Shown: piece by piece, positions 25,756-35,940 of the stretch
How positions within the stretch are numbered: the stretch's first letter is position 1
Layout of the letters: each line of letters opens with the position of its first letter
Source of the DNA: Acidobacteriota bacterium
GTDB taxonomy: Bacteria > Acidobacteriota > Terriglobia > Terriglobales > Acidobacteriaceae
DNA length: 64,000 bases
Direction: 5' to 3'
Assembly (NCBI GenBank): GCA_013289765.1
Contig: JABCZI010000001.1
Span: 62,001-126,000 of the forward strand
Notes under the pieces: generated by a model
What the model saw: the letters and a program-made list of their open reading frames with translations, nothing else
Databases searched by the model: none
Told to the model about the DNA's origin: nothing
Made by a program: the position numbers and the translations under genes

Positions 25756-26564
25756 GAGGCGGCAAACCTGTGGATGGTCGAAAAATAGTTTGCGGCCCAG
25801 GCTACAACCGCCGCCACGAAGGCAAAGGTCGCAAGCACGGCGGCGCGGCGGCCACGCCATCCCGAATTCCACCGGGTAAAGACCATGATCATGTAGACGA
25901 CCCACATCAGGATCGATAACAGGATTTTAGGATCGGCGAAATCCACGCGCCCGTAAGTCGACATGGCCACGATCGAGCCGGTGATCAGGCCGAGCGTCAT
26001 GAACGGAAAACCGAGGAGCAACGAGCGGTAGCCGATCTGGTCGATTACTTCGAGCGCAGGCAAAAACGAAATCAGGCTGCTGGGTTTTTTGGCTTTCAGG
26101 CGGCGCTCTTGCAGCAGGTAGAGCAGGCTGGCGCCGAAACTGAGCACCAGAGCGGCGTATCCGGTGAAGATGAGGATGATGTGCGCAATCAGCCATCCCT
26201 TGTGCTGAACGAAAGCGGTTAACAGCACGGGCTGCTCATCGATGGCAGCAACGAAGGTCAGAAAAAACACAATGGGAAAGACGACCACGCCAGGCGAAGT
26301 GGTTTGATAAACGGCGTAGACGATCATGAAGAAAATCATCGAAAAGAAAGCAAGCAGCGATTCGCCATTATGAACTGATGCCCAGACTACGTGGCCGGAT
26401 ACGAAAAGCTCGACGAGCGAGACAAAATGAAAGACCATACCCAGGCTGGCAGCGTGAAACGCGATCCGGCTGAAGAGATCACTGGTGCGGGTAAGCGCAA
26501 AAAAAGCGTAGGTGAGGCCGATGAAATAGCAAGCCAGCGCGAAACGCAGCCAAAGTAATGACAT
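25752..26564 (-). CDS. CcsA/HemX-like cytochrome c assembly membrane protein
   Basis: 270 residues with about eight transmembrane helices. Family of CcsA/ResC/HemX: HFVSLVELFVSGHVVWASVHNGESLLAFF near 45-75 corresponds to the tryptophan-rich periplasmic segment, although the classical WWD repeat is weak. In Bacillus the homologue HemX sits beside hemA and affects HemA levels; CcsA proteins handle heme for cytochrome c. Four-base overlap with hemA. ATG 26564 is preferred to the TTG two codons before. Confidence 0.85.
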   Translation of the reverse strand: MSLLWLRFALACYFIGLTYAFFALTRTSDLFSRIAFHAASLGMVFHFVSLVELFVSGHVVWASVHNGESLLAFFSMIFFMIVYAVYQTTSPGVVVFPIVFFLTFVAAIDEQPVLLTAFVQHKGWLIAHIILIFTGYAALVLSFGASLLYLLQERRLKAKKPSSLISFLPALEVIDQIGYRSLLLGFPFMTLGLITGSIVAMSTYGRVDFADPKILLSILMWVVYMIMVFTRWNSGWRGRRAAVLATFAFVAAVVAWAANYFSTIHRFAAS

Positions 26565-26722
26565 AAGCAAGGTAAGTATCAGAGTCCGCTGAATTTAATG
26601 CAAGCCGGCACCAAACAAACTCAGGAACCCGCGTCCCTTTCTACGCATTATATTCTGCAGAAGGCGCAGGCGGGCGGTAAGCGCCGATAGATACGCACCG
26701 TATTGATGTGAATCAGAATCCT

Positions 26723-27085
26723 CTATTCGACCCCTAAACTCGCGAGGGCTTCTTCGAGCAGCGCCGCGTCCGTTACCAGACGTCGACCTTGTGTCTTCAT
26801 ATCTTCCACGTCATCGAAGGCGCGAAATAACCGCAGCTTGGCGGCGGCGTACTGTTCCGTATCGCTGAGGGGCCGGCCATGGGATTGCACCCACTGGTCT
26901 ACCGCTTTTGCCGGGAGAAAAACACTCACCGCATAGGTCAACTTTCGGTCGGAGGTTACGTCAAAGACGAATTCTGTAGCGGGAGCTTCGGGATCGTCGG
27001 CGAGCGCGGCGCGCTGACCGACAAAGTAATACTGATAGACATATCCTTGAACGCCAGCATAGGTCTTGAGGCGGCGGATCGTCAT
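26723..27085 (-). CDS. Conserved protein of unknown function
   Basis: 120 residues, soluble. MTIRRLKTYAGVQGYVYQYYFVGQRAAL is followed by a strand-rich FVFDVTSDRKLTYAVSVFLP and a helical C terminus. I recall similar short proteins in Acidobacteriota but no function. Divergent from the GGDEF-EAL gene; the 195-bp gap holds a heptad-repeat array. Confidence 0.65.
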   Translation of the reverse strand: MTIRRLKTYAGVQGYVYQYYFVGQRAALADDPEAPATEFVFDVTSDRKLTYAVSVFLPAKAVDQWVQSHGRPLSDTEQYAAAKLRLFRAFDDVEDMKTQGRRLVTDAALLEEALASLGVE

Positions 27086-27139
27086 CCGGACATTATGAAC
27101 GGTCGGGGAGCGTTTGTCGTTGGCCGACAGACTTTGGGC

Positions 27140-27202
27140 GTTCGCCGTTCGTCGTTAGTCGTTGGTCGTTAGCCGAAAGCCGGAAGCCGGAAGCCGGAAG
27201 CC
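27140..27202. repeat. Heptad-phased tandem repeat array in a divergent promoter region
   Basis: Nine 7-bp units in strict phase. Five are GTT-type (GTTCGTC, GTTAGTC, GTTGGTC, GTTAGCC and a related first copy); they shift through GAAAGCC into three identical GGAAGCC units. The gradual change along the array suggests repeated slippage. It sits 80 bp before the GGDEF-EAL start codon. Confidence 0.8.
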
Positions 27203-27280
27203 GATCGGATGCTCTTCGATGCCGCAGCTCTCGCCCAATCGATTAAGTTTTCTGCCGGAACCTGCCGATAGCCTCATTGC

Positions 27281-29128
27281 ATGATGCCGCAATGGAATTG
27301 GATCGCGCTGGGCGTGCTGGCCATCCTCGTACTTTTTCTGCAGTTCCGCATTAACCGGATCCGCCAGAATTCGAGGAAGCGCGAAGAATTGTTCCAGATC
27401 GTGACCGAAAATGCAGCGGACATGATTGCGCTGGTCGACGTGAAGGGACATCGGCTTTACAACAGTCCTGCCTATAAACGGATTTTGGGTTATTCCGCTG
27501 CTGAACTGGGAGAGACGTCATCGTTCGAGCAGATACATCCTGACGACCGTTTCAAAGTGCTGGAGGCGGCGCGCGAGGCGCGCAGCAGCGGAGTCGGCAG
27601 AAAGCTGGATTACCGCATCCGCCACAAAGACGGGACGTGGCGTGTGCTGGAATCGATTGCCCGCGCCATCCGGAATGAAAAAGGCGAGGTCAGCAAGCTG
27701 GTCATTGTGAATCGCGATGTGACCGAGCGCAAGCACGCAGAAGAACAACTGGAGCACAATTCCTTTCATGACGCGCTCACCGGATTGCCCAACCGGCGGT
27801 TGTTCCTGGACCGGTTGCAGCACATTTTTGCCCGCGCGCAACGCAGCCCGGAGCGCCAGTATGCCGTCTTGTTCGTTGACCTCGACGGTTTCAAAGTGTT
27901 CAACGACACCATGAGCCCGAGCATCGGCGACCAAGTGATCATCGAAATGGGGCAGCGTCTGGCAGGTTGCCTGCGGGAGCAAGACACGGTTTCACGGCCT
28001 CAGGAGAGCGTGCCCTTGAAGACTGCAGTGCTATCCAGAATGGGCGGAGACGAATTTACCATCCTGCTGGAAGCGGTGAACGATCCGAGTGACGCAATGC
28101 GGGCCGCCAACCGAATTCTCTCGGCTGTGGCGGAGCCTTTCCTGGTGGGAGGACGGGAAGTTCGCACCTCAGCGAGTGTGGGCATTGCTTTGGGCACGAC
28201 GGTGCATGAGCGGGCCGAAGATCTGCTTCAGGACGCCGATAGTGCAATGCGCCGCGCCAAAGCCATGGGTGGCGGGCGCTGCGAACTGTTCGACGAGGCC
28301 ATGCATGCGCGCGCTACCAACCGGCTCAAGCTGGAGGCCGAATTGCGCGAGGCCATGGTGAAACGCCAGTTTCGCGTGTATTACCAACCGATTGTGCTGC
28401 TGGAAACGAAACGGATTGTAGGCTTTGAAGCGTTGTTGAGATGGCAACATCCGGAACAAGGATTAATTTCTCCGCTCAAGTTTATTGAAGCCGCGGAAGA
28501 TACGGGCCTGCTGGTTTCGACGGGCCAATGGGTAATTCACGAAGCATGTAAACAGTTACGGGCGTGGAAGATTGAAATCCCAGCGATGGGTGCGGTGAGC
28601 ATAAATATAAACATCTCCGCGAAGCAGTTGGCGGCGGCCCGCTTCGTCAGCGGGTTGGAAGCGACTTTGCGCCAGAGTGGGATTGATCCCGCCCAGTTGT
28701 GCGTAGAGATTACGGAGAATGTAGCGGCGGCCGATCCCAAATTAGCGGCAACCGTTCTATCCCAGCTCAAGCAGTTGCGGGTGGGCGTGCTTCTGGATGA
28801 TTTTGGATCGGGAAATTCTTCTCTAAGCGGACTGAGGCAGTACCCGATTGAAGCGTTGAAGATCGATCGCGCACTGGTGGCTGCGCTGCTTCTTGATCGC
28901 AGCGCGTTAGAGACAGTGGAGCTGATCCTTTTATTGGCGCGCAAGTTGAAGTTGAAAGTGATTGCCGAAGGCATTGAATCCACGAAACAGCTCGACCACC
29001 TGCTGGCGCTGGGATGTGAGCTTGGGCAAGGATATCTTTTCTCGCAGCCGGTTGAGGCGAGGGCAGCAGGACTGCTTATGCCCAAAGGCGGTCCGGTTCA
29101 GCAAACAAAAGTGGCGGGGGCGCAATAA
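27281..29128 (+). CDS. PAS-GGDEF-EAL membrane protein (c-di-GMP turnover)
   Basis: 615 residues. One N-terminal transmembrane helix (IALGVLAILVLFLQF), a PAS domain with PAC motif (about 35-150), then a GGDEF domain with an intact MGGDEF site. The GGDEF domain has an insert of about 15 residues before the motif. An EAL domain follows with FEALLRWQHP, ITENVA, LDDFGSGNSSL, LKIDRALV and AEGIES all present. Both cyclase and phosphodiesterase activities are possible. A PAS sensor input and membrane anchor suggest response to an internal redox or small-molecule cue. No clear ribosome site. Confidence 0.93.
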   Translation: MMPQWNWIALGVLAILVLFLQFRINRIRQNSRKREELFQIVTENAADMIALVDVKGHRLYNSPAYKRILGYSAAELGETSSFEQIHPDDRFKVLEAAREARSSGVGRKLDYRIRHKDGTWRVLESIARAIRNEKGEVSKLVIVNRDVTERKHAEEQLEHNSFHDALTGLPNRRLFLDRLQHIFARAQRSPERQYAVLFVDLDGFKVFNDTMSPSIGDQVIIEMGQRLAGCLREQDTVSRPQESVPLKTAVLSRMGGDEFTILLEAVNDPSDAMRAANRILSAVAEPFLVGGREVRTSASVGIALGTTVHERAEDLLQDADSAMRRAKAMGGGRCELFDEAMHARATNRLKLEAELREAMVKRQFRVYYQPIVLLETKRIVGFEALLRWQHPEQGLISPLKFIEAAEDTGLLVSTGQWVIHEACKQLRAWKIEIPAMGAVSININISAKQLAAARFVSGLEATLRQSGIDPAQLCVEITENVAAADPKLAATVLSQLKQLRVGVLLDDFGSGNSSLSGLRQYPIEALKIDRALVAALLLDRSALETVELILLLARKLKLKVIAEGIESTKQLDHLLALGCELGQGYLFSQPVEARAAGLLMPKGGPVQQTKVAGAQ

Positions 29129-29279
29129 GTAACCGGCGTCGAAACACTTCCCCGATGTAGTGAGAGCGTAAATCCTAAAGTAGACGCCGCTTATGCCGAT
29201 GAGTCTGCTGATGGAGTGAGCGCACAAGCCGGATGCTCGAATCCACTGATCCCATCTTTAGAGCAGGAGGAACCAGAAC

Positions 29280-30974
29280 ATGAACAAGCTGAGCCTGAGG
29301 ATGAAGCTCGGGTTAGGTTCTGGCAATCTGTTATTGTTCCTGGCCGCGATGGGATATTTGGCTTATCACTCGGTGGGCCAACTGGCTGAGATCACGGCGC
29401 GCGCCGATGCGGTGATGGTCAAGACTTATTTGACTGCGGAGATCGCGGCGGCAACGGAAAAGCAGGCGGCGGGAATTCGCGGCTTCCTGCTCACTGGCAA
29501 AAACAGCTTCCTCAAAGACGATGCGGAGGGTCGGGAGCAATTCGCCGACAGCATGGATAAGCTGAACAAGCTGCTGGTGCTAGAGGAATCCAAAAAGCTG
29601 CAAGCTGCAATCCGCGAGCATTATGCGGCTTTTCGCGGGGGCTCGGACCGCGAGATCGAAATGCGCCGCAAGGGGAAGCTCAAGCAGGCTCAAGCCGTGA
29701 TGTTGACGCCATCGATTCAGGAAACGCGCACGCAAATGAGCCAGGCGATTTCCGATATTGCGGCAGTGGAGAATCAGGCAAGGAAAGAACTGGCCAAAGA
29801 GCGGGCTGCGATGGAATCCCGCGTTCGCTTCATGGTGGTGATTATTGCCTTGGCGGGAATGGTGATCGGGATGGGGATAGCGCAGCTCATCGCCCGCTCG
29901 GTCAGCGCTTCCATCGCGCGAATGCTGGGAGTAATTCAAGCGATCGCCGACAATAATCTCGCCATGGCGGATATGGAGGTTGTCTCCGAGGACGATATTG
30001 GCAAGGCCGGCGCAGCCTTGAATCGCATGAAGAACAATTTGCGGGAAGTGATTGTTTCCATCGCCGGCACGGCGTCGCACATGGCCAGCGCCAGCGAAGA
30101 GATTTCCTCCTCGGCAACGCAGCAGGCGCAAAGCGCGGAAACCGAAAAAGACCAGACCATGCAGGTCGCGACCTCCATGCAAGAAATGTCTTCCACCGTG
30201 ACCTCAGTTTCCGACAGTTGCAACAAGGCCGCCGAGGCCGCGCGTCAGGCCGCGGAAACGGCGCGGCTGGGCGGTTCGATCGTCGCCGGAACTTTGACTA
30301 AAATGCGTGGAATTGCGGATTCGGTTGGGGCAACCGCAAAAAAGATGGAAGAACTCGGCAAGAGTTCCCAGCAAATCGGACGCATCATTGGCGTAATCGA
30401 TGACATTGCCGACCAAACCAATTTGCTGGCCCTGAATGCCGCCATCGAAGCGGCGCGCGCAGGTGAGCAGGGCCGCGGCTTCGCCGTGGTCGCTGACGAA
30501 GTTCGCAAGCTGGCCGAGCGCACCACCACCGCCACCAAAGAGATTGCCCAGATGATCAAGAATATTCAAGACGAAACCAAGCTCGCCGTGGTCGCAATGG
30601 AGATTGGCACCAAGCAGGTGGAAGAAGGAGTGAGTTCAACCGCCAAGTCAGGGGATTCTTTAAGGGCGATTATTCAGATGTCGGAGCAGGTGGGGGGAAT
30701 GATCACCGAGATTGCGACCGCGGCGAACCAGCAGTCCAGCACCACCGAGCAAGTCAACATGAACATCGAGCAGATTGCCAGACTGGTGAAAGAATCCGCC
30801 ATCGGCGCACAGCAGTCGGCCACCGCTTGTCAGGATCTTTCCAGTCTCGCGCTCGACCTGCAAACCTTGGTGAGCAAGTTCAAGCTGGAGGAAAGTATGC
30901 AGGCTGCCTCGGGCAACAGTGCGGCGCAGTTCCTGTCGGCTCATCCCAAAACATTCGCCGCGGCCGCTCACTAG
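29280..30974 (+). CDS. Methyl-accepting chemotaxis protein
   Basis: 564 residues; AGGAGG ten bases before ATG 29280. Two transmembrane helices (about 10-30 and 187-207) frame a helical periplasmic four-helix-bundle sensor (CHASE3-like). A HAMP segment and the signalling domain follow, with the conserved hairpin tip [20 protein letters not shown] near 365-385. No CheA/CheW genes are in the window. No c-di-GMP riboswitch pattern was found in the 150-bp leader. The stop codon abuts a 15-bp tandem repeat. Confidence 0.93.
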   Translation: MNKLSLRMKLGLGSGNLLLFLAAMGYLAYHSVGQLAEITARADAVMVKTYLTAEIAAATEKQAAGIRGFLLTGKNSFLKDDAEGREQFADSMDKLNKLLVLEESKKLQAAIREHYAAFRGGSDREIEMRRKGKLKQAQAVMLTPSIQETRTQMSQAISDIAAVENQARKELAKERAAMESRVRFMVVIIALAGMVIGMGIAQLIARSVSASIARMLGVIQAIADNNLAMADMEVVSEDDIGKAGAALNRMKNNLREVIVSIAGTASHMASASEEISSSATQQAQSAETEKDQTMQVATSMQEMSSTVTSVSDSCNKAAEAARQAAETARLGGSIVAGTLTKMRGIADSVGATAKKMEELGKSSQQIGRIIGVIDDIADQTNLLALNAAIEAARAGEQGRGFAVVADEVRKLAERTTTATKEIAQMIKNIQDETKLAVVAMEIGTKQVEEGVSSTAKSGDSLRAIIQMSEQVGGMITEIATAANQQSSTTEQVNMNIEQIARLVKESAIGAQQSATACQDLSSLALDLQTLVSKFKLEESMQAASGNSAAQFLSAHPKTFAAAAH

Positions 30975-32007
30975 TCGTTGGTCCAGCAGTCGTCGGTCCA
31001 GCGGTCGTTCGTACAGCAGTTGTGTCCAGCAGCCCTGGATCCGCCAGCACTGGGCCTGGTCCGCATTTATCGGCTGCCATTGCCCGGGGACACCACTCGA
31101 CCGTATTCCGAAGCGCGACTGAGACGGTCAAACATCGCCACGCCGCCAGAGAAACACTGGTGATAGCTTGTTCCCCGTCGCGTTCGTTCCGCAGAAACGC
31201 AGTCATCACGCAAATCACATAAGGACGGCCTTCGACGAAAACCACGCCAGAGTCGTTGCGCACTCCTTCAAGGCTGCCGGGCTTGTTTGCAGTTTTAATA
31301 TCGGCGGGCAGGTCGCGGGGAAGCCATGAATCCTTATTAGTACTGAGAACCTTGAAAAAGTCGGCTGTGGATTCCTTATTGAGCACCTTGTCGTGATAAA
31401 TGGCATCGAGCAGCGTCATCATGTCGCGCGGCGTCGATATATTTTCGCGGCCCTGTTTGGCGGCGTCGAGGTCCATCATCTTGCGGCGAAGGCGCGTGTG
31501 CGTTAGGCCAAGCCCATCGAGCATCGCATTGACGCTGTTCATGTCGACGCGGTCGATCAGAACATTCGCGGCCGAGTTGTCACTGACCGCCACCATCATG
31601 GTGGCGAGATCGCGAAGCGTGAGGCGCGTGATTCCGGGAGTAAGTCCGCCCATGATGTCGCTCTCGGGGACGAGGTCGGAAGCTTGCACGGTGTATAAAT
31701 CCGTAAGCTTGAGCTTGCCTTGTTGCGCCTGGATGTACAGATTCGCGAGGACCGCAATTTTGATCGAGCTGGCCTGAGCAAAGACTTCATTCTCGTGAAG
31801 AAAGAACTGATCGCCGGTGTTGAGGTCCTCGATAGCCACACCCATTACACCGTCGAGGTGTTGGTCGATCTCATGGATGGAAGATTCCAGTTTTTGCCAG
31901 AGAGCTTTCTGTTTCTCCAATGCAGCCGACGCGGAGCCACTGCCGGCGATCTGCGCCACCGAAGTGGTAACGAATAAAACCAAGGTCACCAAATATTTCA
32001 AGGGCAA
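30880..32007 (-). CDS. Secreted serine hydrolase (class A beta-lactamase fold) with C-terminal frameshift
   Basis: Signal peptide [19 protein letters not shown], then the penicillin-binding fold: SSIKI (SxxK nucleophile), VSDNSA (SDN) and NKPGSLEG (KTG equivalent). A proper class A Glu166 motif is not evident, so true beta-lactamase activity is doubtful; a peptidoglycan or ester hydrolase is as likely. The last 75 residues are implausible: Thr/Gly/Pro repeats from 15-bp DNA repeats, then antisense to the chemoreceptor gene. In the next frame, beginning at 31135, sequence reads [16 protein letters not shown] and ends with TAA at 31067-31069. That is a more natural C terminus, so a one-base deletion near 31135 probably extended the frame. 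Confidence 0.8.
   Translation of the reverse strand: MPLKYLVTLVLFVTTSVAQIAGSGSASAALEKQKALWQKLESSIHEIDQHLDGVMGVAIEDLNTGDQFFLHENEVFAQASSIKIAVLANLYIQAQQGKLKLTDLYTVQASDLVPESDIMGGLTPGITRLTLRDLATMMVAVSDNSAANVLIDRVDMNSVNAMLDGLGLTHTRLRRKMMDLDAAKQGRENISTPRDMMTLLDAIYHDKVLNKESTADFFKVLSTNKDSWLPRDLPADIKTANKPGSLEGVRNDSGVVFVEGRPYVICVMTAFLRNERDGEQAITSVSLAAWRCLTVSVALRNTVEWCPRAMAADKCGPGPVLADPGLLDTTAVRTTAGPTTAGPTTSERPRRMFWDEPTGTAPHCCPRQPAYFPPA
30974..31031. repeat. 15-bp tandem repeat behind the chemoreceptor gene
   Basis: Three 15-bp units begin at 30974, 30989 and 31004 (GTCGTTGGTCCAGCA type), with a 13-bp fourth copy at 31019. The first base is the last base of the chemoreceptor stop codon. It lies between two convergent genes if the serine hydrolase ends at 31067. 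Confidence 0.8.
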
Positions 32008-32085
32008 TCTCCAGAGGGCAGGATTGTAGCAGCTTGAAATTCTGCGGTGCGGTTTCTCCAGACCCGTGACTTGGCTCGGGCAACC

Positions 32086-33069
32086 TCACCCATCGATTTT
32101 CGCGTCGCGCAATTGCTTGACCGCCGTCTCGGACGTTACCGGCGAGTAGTAAACCTCTTTGAAAGTGTAAGACCGGGCTTTGGTGGCCAGAACAGGCATG
32201 ATTTCAATGTGCCAGTGGTAATCGTCGTCAATCGTCTTCCAGTAACCGAGAGTCTTCGAAGGATGCAGACTATTGGGCGAGGTGTGCAGCACGAGATGAA
32301 AACTTTCCGTCACGGTCCGCACACGCTGCAAGGTGCGGCGCAACAGCGCGGCAAGATTGGTTCGCAGCCCTGGTTTTGATAGTCCGGTGCGCTCGAACGA
32401 AGCTTCGTGATTGCGCGGCATGATCCAGGTCTCGTACGGCACGCGCGGAGCGTAGGGACCGAGAGCGACGTAATCGCCGCGAGCTTCAATCACGCGCGAG
32501 GCTTGCCGCTCTTCCTGAGTGAGAATGTCGCAGAAGACGCAGCGCTCCTTCTGCATAAAATATTCGCGTCCCGCCCGCAATTCGTAAAGCACGCGCCGCG
32601 GCACGAATGTGGTCGCCGTTATCTGCGACGAAGGATGGCTGAATTCCTGCCCAGCGTTCGCACCGTAATCCTTAAAGAGGCTGACGTACTTGATGCGCGG
32701 GTCGCGCTTGAGATCCATGATGCGTTCGGCGGCGAGACGCAGAAACTGGCCGATCTCGTCGTCGCTGGCACTCCAGAGTTGGCGATCGTGCCGGGGATTT
32801 TCGACCAGCACTTCATGCGCGCCGACTGAACTCATGCGGTCATAGATACCGTCACCACGACGGCCCGGCTCGCCTTCGATATGGTAAAGCGGAAAGGGAT
32901 GCACCATCGAGCGCGCCGACCAGCCGGATGTAGCCGGTATCGCAGAAACCACCTGCGTCGCTTCGGAAGAATCCGGACAAAAACGGCAAACGCCTTCGGG
33001 ATGCGGACCGCTGGGTTCGTCTCCCGTCATAACCCAGGAGCGCGTGATGGGATCTTTGCGGAGTTCCAT
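32086..33069 (-). CDS. galT: Galactose-1-phosphate uridylyltransferase-like protein
   Basis: 327 residues from ATG 33069 (MELRKDPITRSWVMTG); the frame opens to 33132 but those residues look non-coding. HIT-superfamily GalT features: CRFCPDS and CVFCDIL zinc-type cysteine pairs, SLFKDYGANAGQEFSHPSSQI in the middle, and the active-site HWHIEIMP near the C terminus. Transfers a nucleotide between UDP-glucose and galactose-1-phosphate, or acts as a related ADP-glucose phosphorylase. Divergent from mutS. Confidence 0.85.
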   Translation of the reverse strand: MELRKDPITRSWVMTGDEPSGPHPEGVCRFCPDSSEATQVVSAIPATSGWSARSMVHPFPLYHIEGEPGRRGDGIYDRMSSVGAHEVLVENPRHDRQLWSASDDEIGQFLRLAAERIMDLKRDPRIKYVSLFKDYGANAGQEFSHPSSQITATTFVPRRVLYELRAGREYFMQKERCVFCDILTQEERQASRVIEARGDYVALGPYAPRVPYETWIMPRNHEASFERTGLSKPGLRTNLAALLRRTLQRVRTVTESFHLVLHTSPNSLHPSKTLGYWKTIDDDYHWHIEIMPVLATKARSYTFKEVYYSPVTSETAVKQLRDAKIDG

Positions 33070-33162
33070 GCAGTAGCTAAACACTGCAACAGAACGCGCG
33101 TCAACTGCGATTTCCAAATCGTGCTGTGACAAACCTCACAAGAGACGAGGATGCGCCTTTGT

Positions 33163-33168
33163 TATAAT
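33163..33168 (+). promoter_or_regulatory. Possible -10 box of the mutS promoter
   Basis: A consensus TATAAT lies 26 bases before the mutS start; the -35 region is weak. Confidence 0.35.
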
Positions 33169-33193
33169 CCGCGCCAAGCCCGCTTTTTTCCGA

Positions 33194-35917
33194 ATGAGCA
33201 TGACTGAGGCCTCAACTCCGCTGATGCGGCAATATGCCGCCGTCAAAAAAGAACATCCCACGGCGTTGTTATTTTTTCGTCTTGGGGATTTCTACGAATT
33301 GTTTTTTGACGACGCAATCGTCGCATCGAAGGAGCTGCAGATCACGCTGACTTCCCGCAACAAGGAAAAAGGCATCGCGGTACCTATGTGCGGCGTGCCG
33401 CACCACGCGGCTGAGGGCTACATTGGGAAGCTGATCCGCAAGGGATTCAAGGTGGCCATCTGCGAGCAAATGGAAGATGCGCGGCTGGCGAAGAAGCAGA
33501 TGGGAACGAAACTGGTGCGGCGCGAAGTGACCCGCGTGGTAACCCCCGGCACGGCGGCGGATGCGTCACTGGGATCGGAAGAAAATAATTTTCTCGCTGC
33601 GCTGGCTCAGGCAGGAGATCGCGTCGGTTTTGCGGCGCTTGATCTCTCCACCGGCGAGTTTCGCGCCACGGAATTCACCGGAGAAGGCGCGCTGCGCCGC
33701 GTGCAGGAAGAACTTGAGCAGCTTCGGCCGAAGGAACTACTGTACGGGTCGGCAGCGCCATTGTTTGAATCGAAAACATTTGAATCGAAAACGTTTGAAT
33801 CGAAAACGTTTGAGCCAAAGACGTTTGATTCCCCGACCACCCGAAGCCACTCACCTCAACCCCGCGCATCCGGTGCCACATGCACCGAAACTCCGCTCGA
33901 CGATTGGATTTTCGCACCCGACCATGCCATTCCGCTGCTGGAAAATCATTTCGGCGTGTTATCGCTGGAGGGATTTGGGTTGGCCGGGCGCACTGCTGCC
34001 GCCGCCGCGGCCGGAGCGATCCTTTATTACGTTCGCTCCACGCAGCGTGGATCGCTCGTCCACGTGGATCGCATCGGATGGTACGAACGCCAGAATTGCC
34101 TGGTGCTGGATGCGGTTACGGTTAGAAATCTCGAACTGATCGAACCGTTGTTTGCCGGAACGGATGCGGGCGTCACGCTTTTTCGCTCGATCGACTCTGC
34201 TGTCACTCCGATGGGCAAGCGCCTGCTGCGAGCCTGGCTGCTGCGCCCCTCGCTCAATCTCGCGGAAATTAACGCGCGCCTGGATGCGGTGGAAGCGGGC
34301 GTGAAAGATACGATCGCACGCGAAGAATTACGGCGCGCGCTCGATGGCGTCTTCGACCTGGAGCGCCTTTTAAGCCGTGTCACGCTCGAAACGGCGAATC
34401 CGCGGGATGTGCTCGCTCTGGCCGCATCTCTGGCGAAACTTCCGGCCATTAAAGCCGCTGTCGGCCGATCAGAGGCGCAACGACTAAAGACCCTGCACGC
34501 ATCGCTTGACGAGCTTGGCGATCTTCGCGATCGGATCGACAAAACAATTGTCGCCGAACCTCCGCTAAGCTTCGCCGATGGCGGAGTGATCGCCCCAGGT
34601 GTAGATCAGGATCTCGACGAATTACGCGAACTCTCCCGCAACAGCAAGCAAGTGCTGGCGCAAATCGAGCAGCGCGAACGGGGACGAACTGGCATTACCT
34701 CGCTCAAGGTAAAGTTCAATTCCATCTTTGGTTACTACATCGAAGTTTCAAAACCCAATCTGCACCTGGTCCCACAGGACTATGAACGAAAACAAACTCT
34801 GGTGGGCGCGGAGCGTTTCACCACGCCGGAGTTGAAAGAATACGAAGTCAAGATTCTCGACGCGCAGGAAAAGATTGTCGAGATCGAGCGCCGGCTTTTC
34901 ACCGAGTTGCGTACAGCAATTGCCGCGGAAGCGAAGCGAATCCGGCAAACCGCGCTGGCTCTGGCTGAGGTGGACGTGCTGGCTTCTCTGGCCCACGTCG
35001 CGGCCTTGCGGAATTATTGCCGGCCGCAATTCATAACGCCGGCGGAAGGGGAAGCGGGAGAACTGGAGATCATCGAAGGCCGGCATCCCGTGATTGAGCA
35101 ACAGGAGATGGCCGGAGGCAGCGAGCGCTACGTCCCCAACGATCTTTACCTGAATGCGGCCACGCACACGATTCTTCTGGTGACTGGACCAAACATGGGC
35201 GGCAAGTCGACCTACCTGCGGCAGACGGCGCTGATCGTGATTCTGGCGCAGATGGGCGCGTTCGTTCCGGCGCGCTCGGCACGGCTCAGCGTGGTGGACC
35301 GCGTGTTCACTCGTATCGGTGCCAGCGACAACCTCGCCCGCGGCCGTTCGACATTTATGGTCGAGATGACGGAGACGGCTGCAATCTTGCATACAGCAAC
35401 CGCGCGGTCTTTGATTCTTCTGGATGAAGTCGGCCGCGGCACGTCAACGTATGACGGTCTCGCCATCGCATGGGCTGCTATTGAGTATTTGCACGCGCGC
35501 GTTCGCGCCAAGACTCTTTTCGCCACGCACTATTTCGAGCTGACGGAATTGGGGGAACAGCTTGCGGGAGTGAAGAACTATCACGTCTCAGTGAAAGAAA
35601 CCGGAGGAGGAATCGTCTTCCTGCGCAAGGTGGAACCCGGCGCGGCGGATCGCAGCTACGGCATTGAAGTTGCAAAACTCGCGGGGCTGCCGAATGAAGT
35701 GATCACGCGCGCCCGCGAGGTGTTGGCCGAACATGAATCCGCCGAACGTCAATTGACTGAACACCTTTCGCCCGGGTCCACGCCTCCTGCAACGCAGTTA
35801 ACAATTTTCACGCCACTGTCGCAGCCGGTGCTGGAGAAGTTGCGGGAAGTCGACTTGAACCGGCTGACACCGCTGGAGGCGTTGAATTTGCTGGCGGAGT
35901 TAAAGAAAGAAATCTAA
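33194..35917 (+). CDS. mutS: DNA mismatch repair protein MutS
   Basis: 907 residues. Domain I carries the mismatch-wedging FYELF motif near residues 36-40. The ATPase domain has Walker [15 protein letters not shown] near 665, Walker [19 protein letters not shown] near 747, and the helix-turn-helix [13 protein letters not shown]. Residues about 190-235 hold an extra segment not expected in the family: four copies of a FESKT-type pentapeptide (33764-33823) followed by a Ser/Thr/Pro-rich linker, between domain I and the connector. The reading frame is kept. It probably heads an operon with the next five genes. Confidence 0.96.
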   Translation: MSMTEASTPLMRQYAAVKKEHPTALLFFRLGDFYELFFDDAIVASKELQITLTSRNKEKGIAVPMCGVPHHAAEGYIGKLIRKGFKVAICEQMEDARLAKKQMGTKLVRREVTRVVTPGTAADASLGSEENNFLAALAQAGDRVGFAALDLSTGEFRATEFTGEGALRRVQEELEQLRPKELLYGSAAPLFESKTFESKTFESKTFEPKTFDSPTTRSHSPQPRASGATCTETPLDDWIFAPDHAIPLLENHFGVLSLEGFGLAGRTAAAAAAGAILYYVRSTQRGSLVHVDRIGWYERQNCLVLDAVTVRNLELIEPLFAGTDAGVTLFRSIDSAVTPMGKRLLRAWLLRPSLNLAEINARLDAVEAGVKDTIAREELRRALDGVFDLERLLSRVTLETANPRDVLALAASLAKLPAIKAAVGRSEAQRLKTLHASLDELGDLRDRIDKTIVAEPPLSFADGGVIAPGVDQDLDELRELSRNSKQVLAQIEQRERGRTGITSLKVKFNSIFGYYIEVSKPNLHLVPQDYERKQTLVGAERFTTPELKEYEVKILDAQEKIVEIERRLFTELRTAIAAEAKRIRQTALALAEVDVLASLAHVAALRNYCRPQFITPAEGEAGELEIIEGRHPVIEQQEMAGGSERYVPNDLYLNAATHTILLVTGPNMGGKSTYLRQTALIVILAQMGAFVPARSARLSVVDRVFTRIGASDNLARGRSTFMVEMTETAAILHTATARSLILLDEVGRGTSTYDGLAIAWAAIEYLHARVRAKTLFATHYFELTELGEQLAGVKNYHVSVKETGGGIVFLRKVEPGAADRSYGIEVAKLAGLPNEVITRAREVLAEHESAERQLTEHLSPGSTPPATQLTIFTPLSQPVLEKLREVDLNRLTPLEALNLLAELKKEI
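33764..33823 (+). repeat. In-frame 15-bp tandem repeat in mutS
   Basis: Four 15-bp units (TTTGAATCGAAAACG type) start at 33764, 33779, 33794 and 33809 and encode repeated FESKT pentapeptides. The first three are almost identical, suggesting recent slippage. Confidence 0.85.
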
Positions 35918-35940
35918 CAGCCGGCGTTCAGACAACGAGA

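Noticed and set aside
27140-27202. CRISPR array
   Set aside because: Contiguous 7-bp units without spacers; no cas genes in the window.
29129-29279. c-di-GMP riboswitch in front of the chemoreceptor gene
   Set aside because: None of the conserved GEMM-type core motifs could be found.
30880-31066. C-terminal 62 codons of the serine hydrolase frame
   Set aside because: Built from a DNA tandem repeat and antisense of the chemoreceptor gene; more likely a frameshift artefact than a domain.
30880-32007. Antibiotic-resistance beta-lactamase
   Set aside because: The fold motifs are there, but the class A general-base glutamate motif is not evident, so resistance cannot be claimed.
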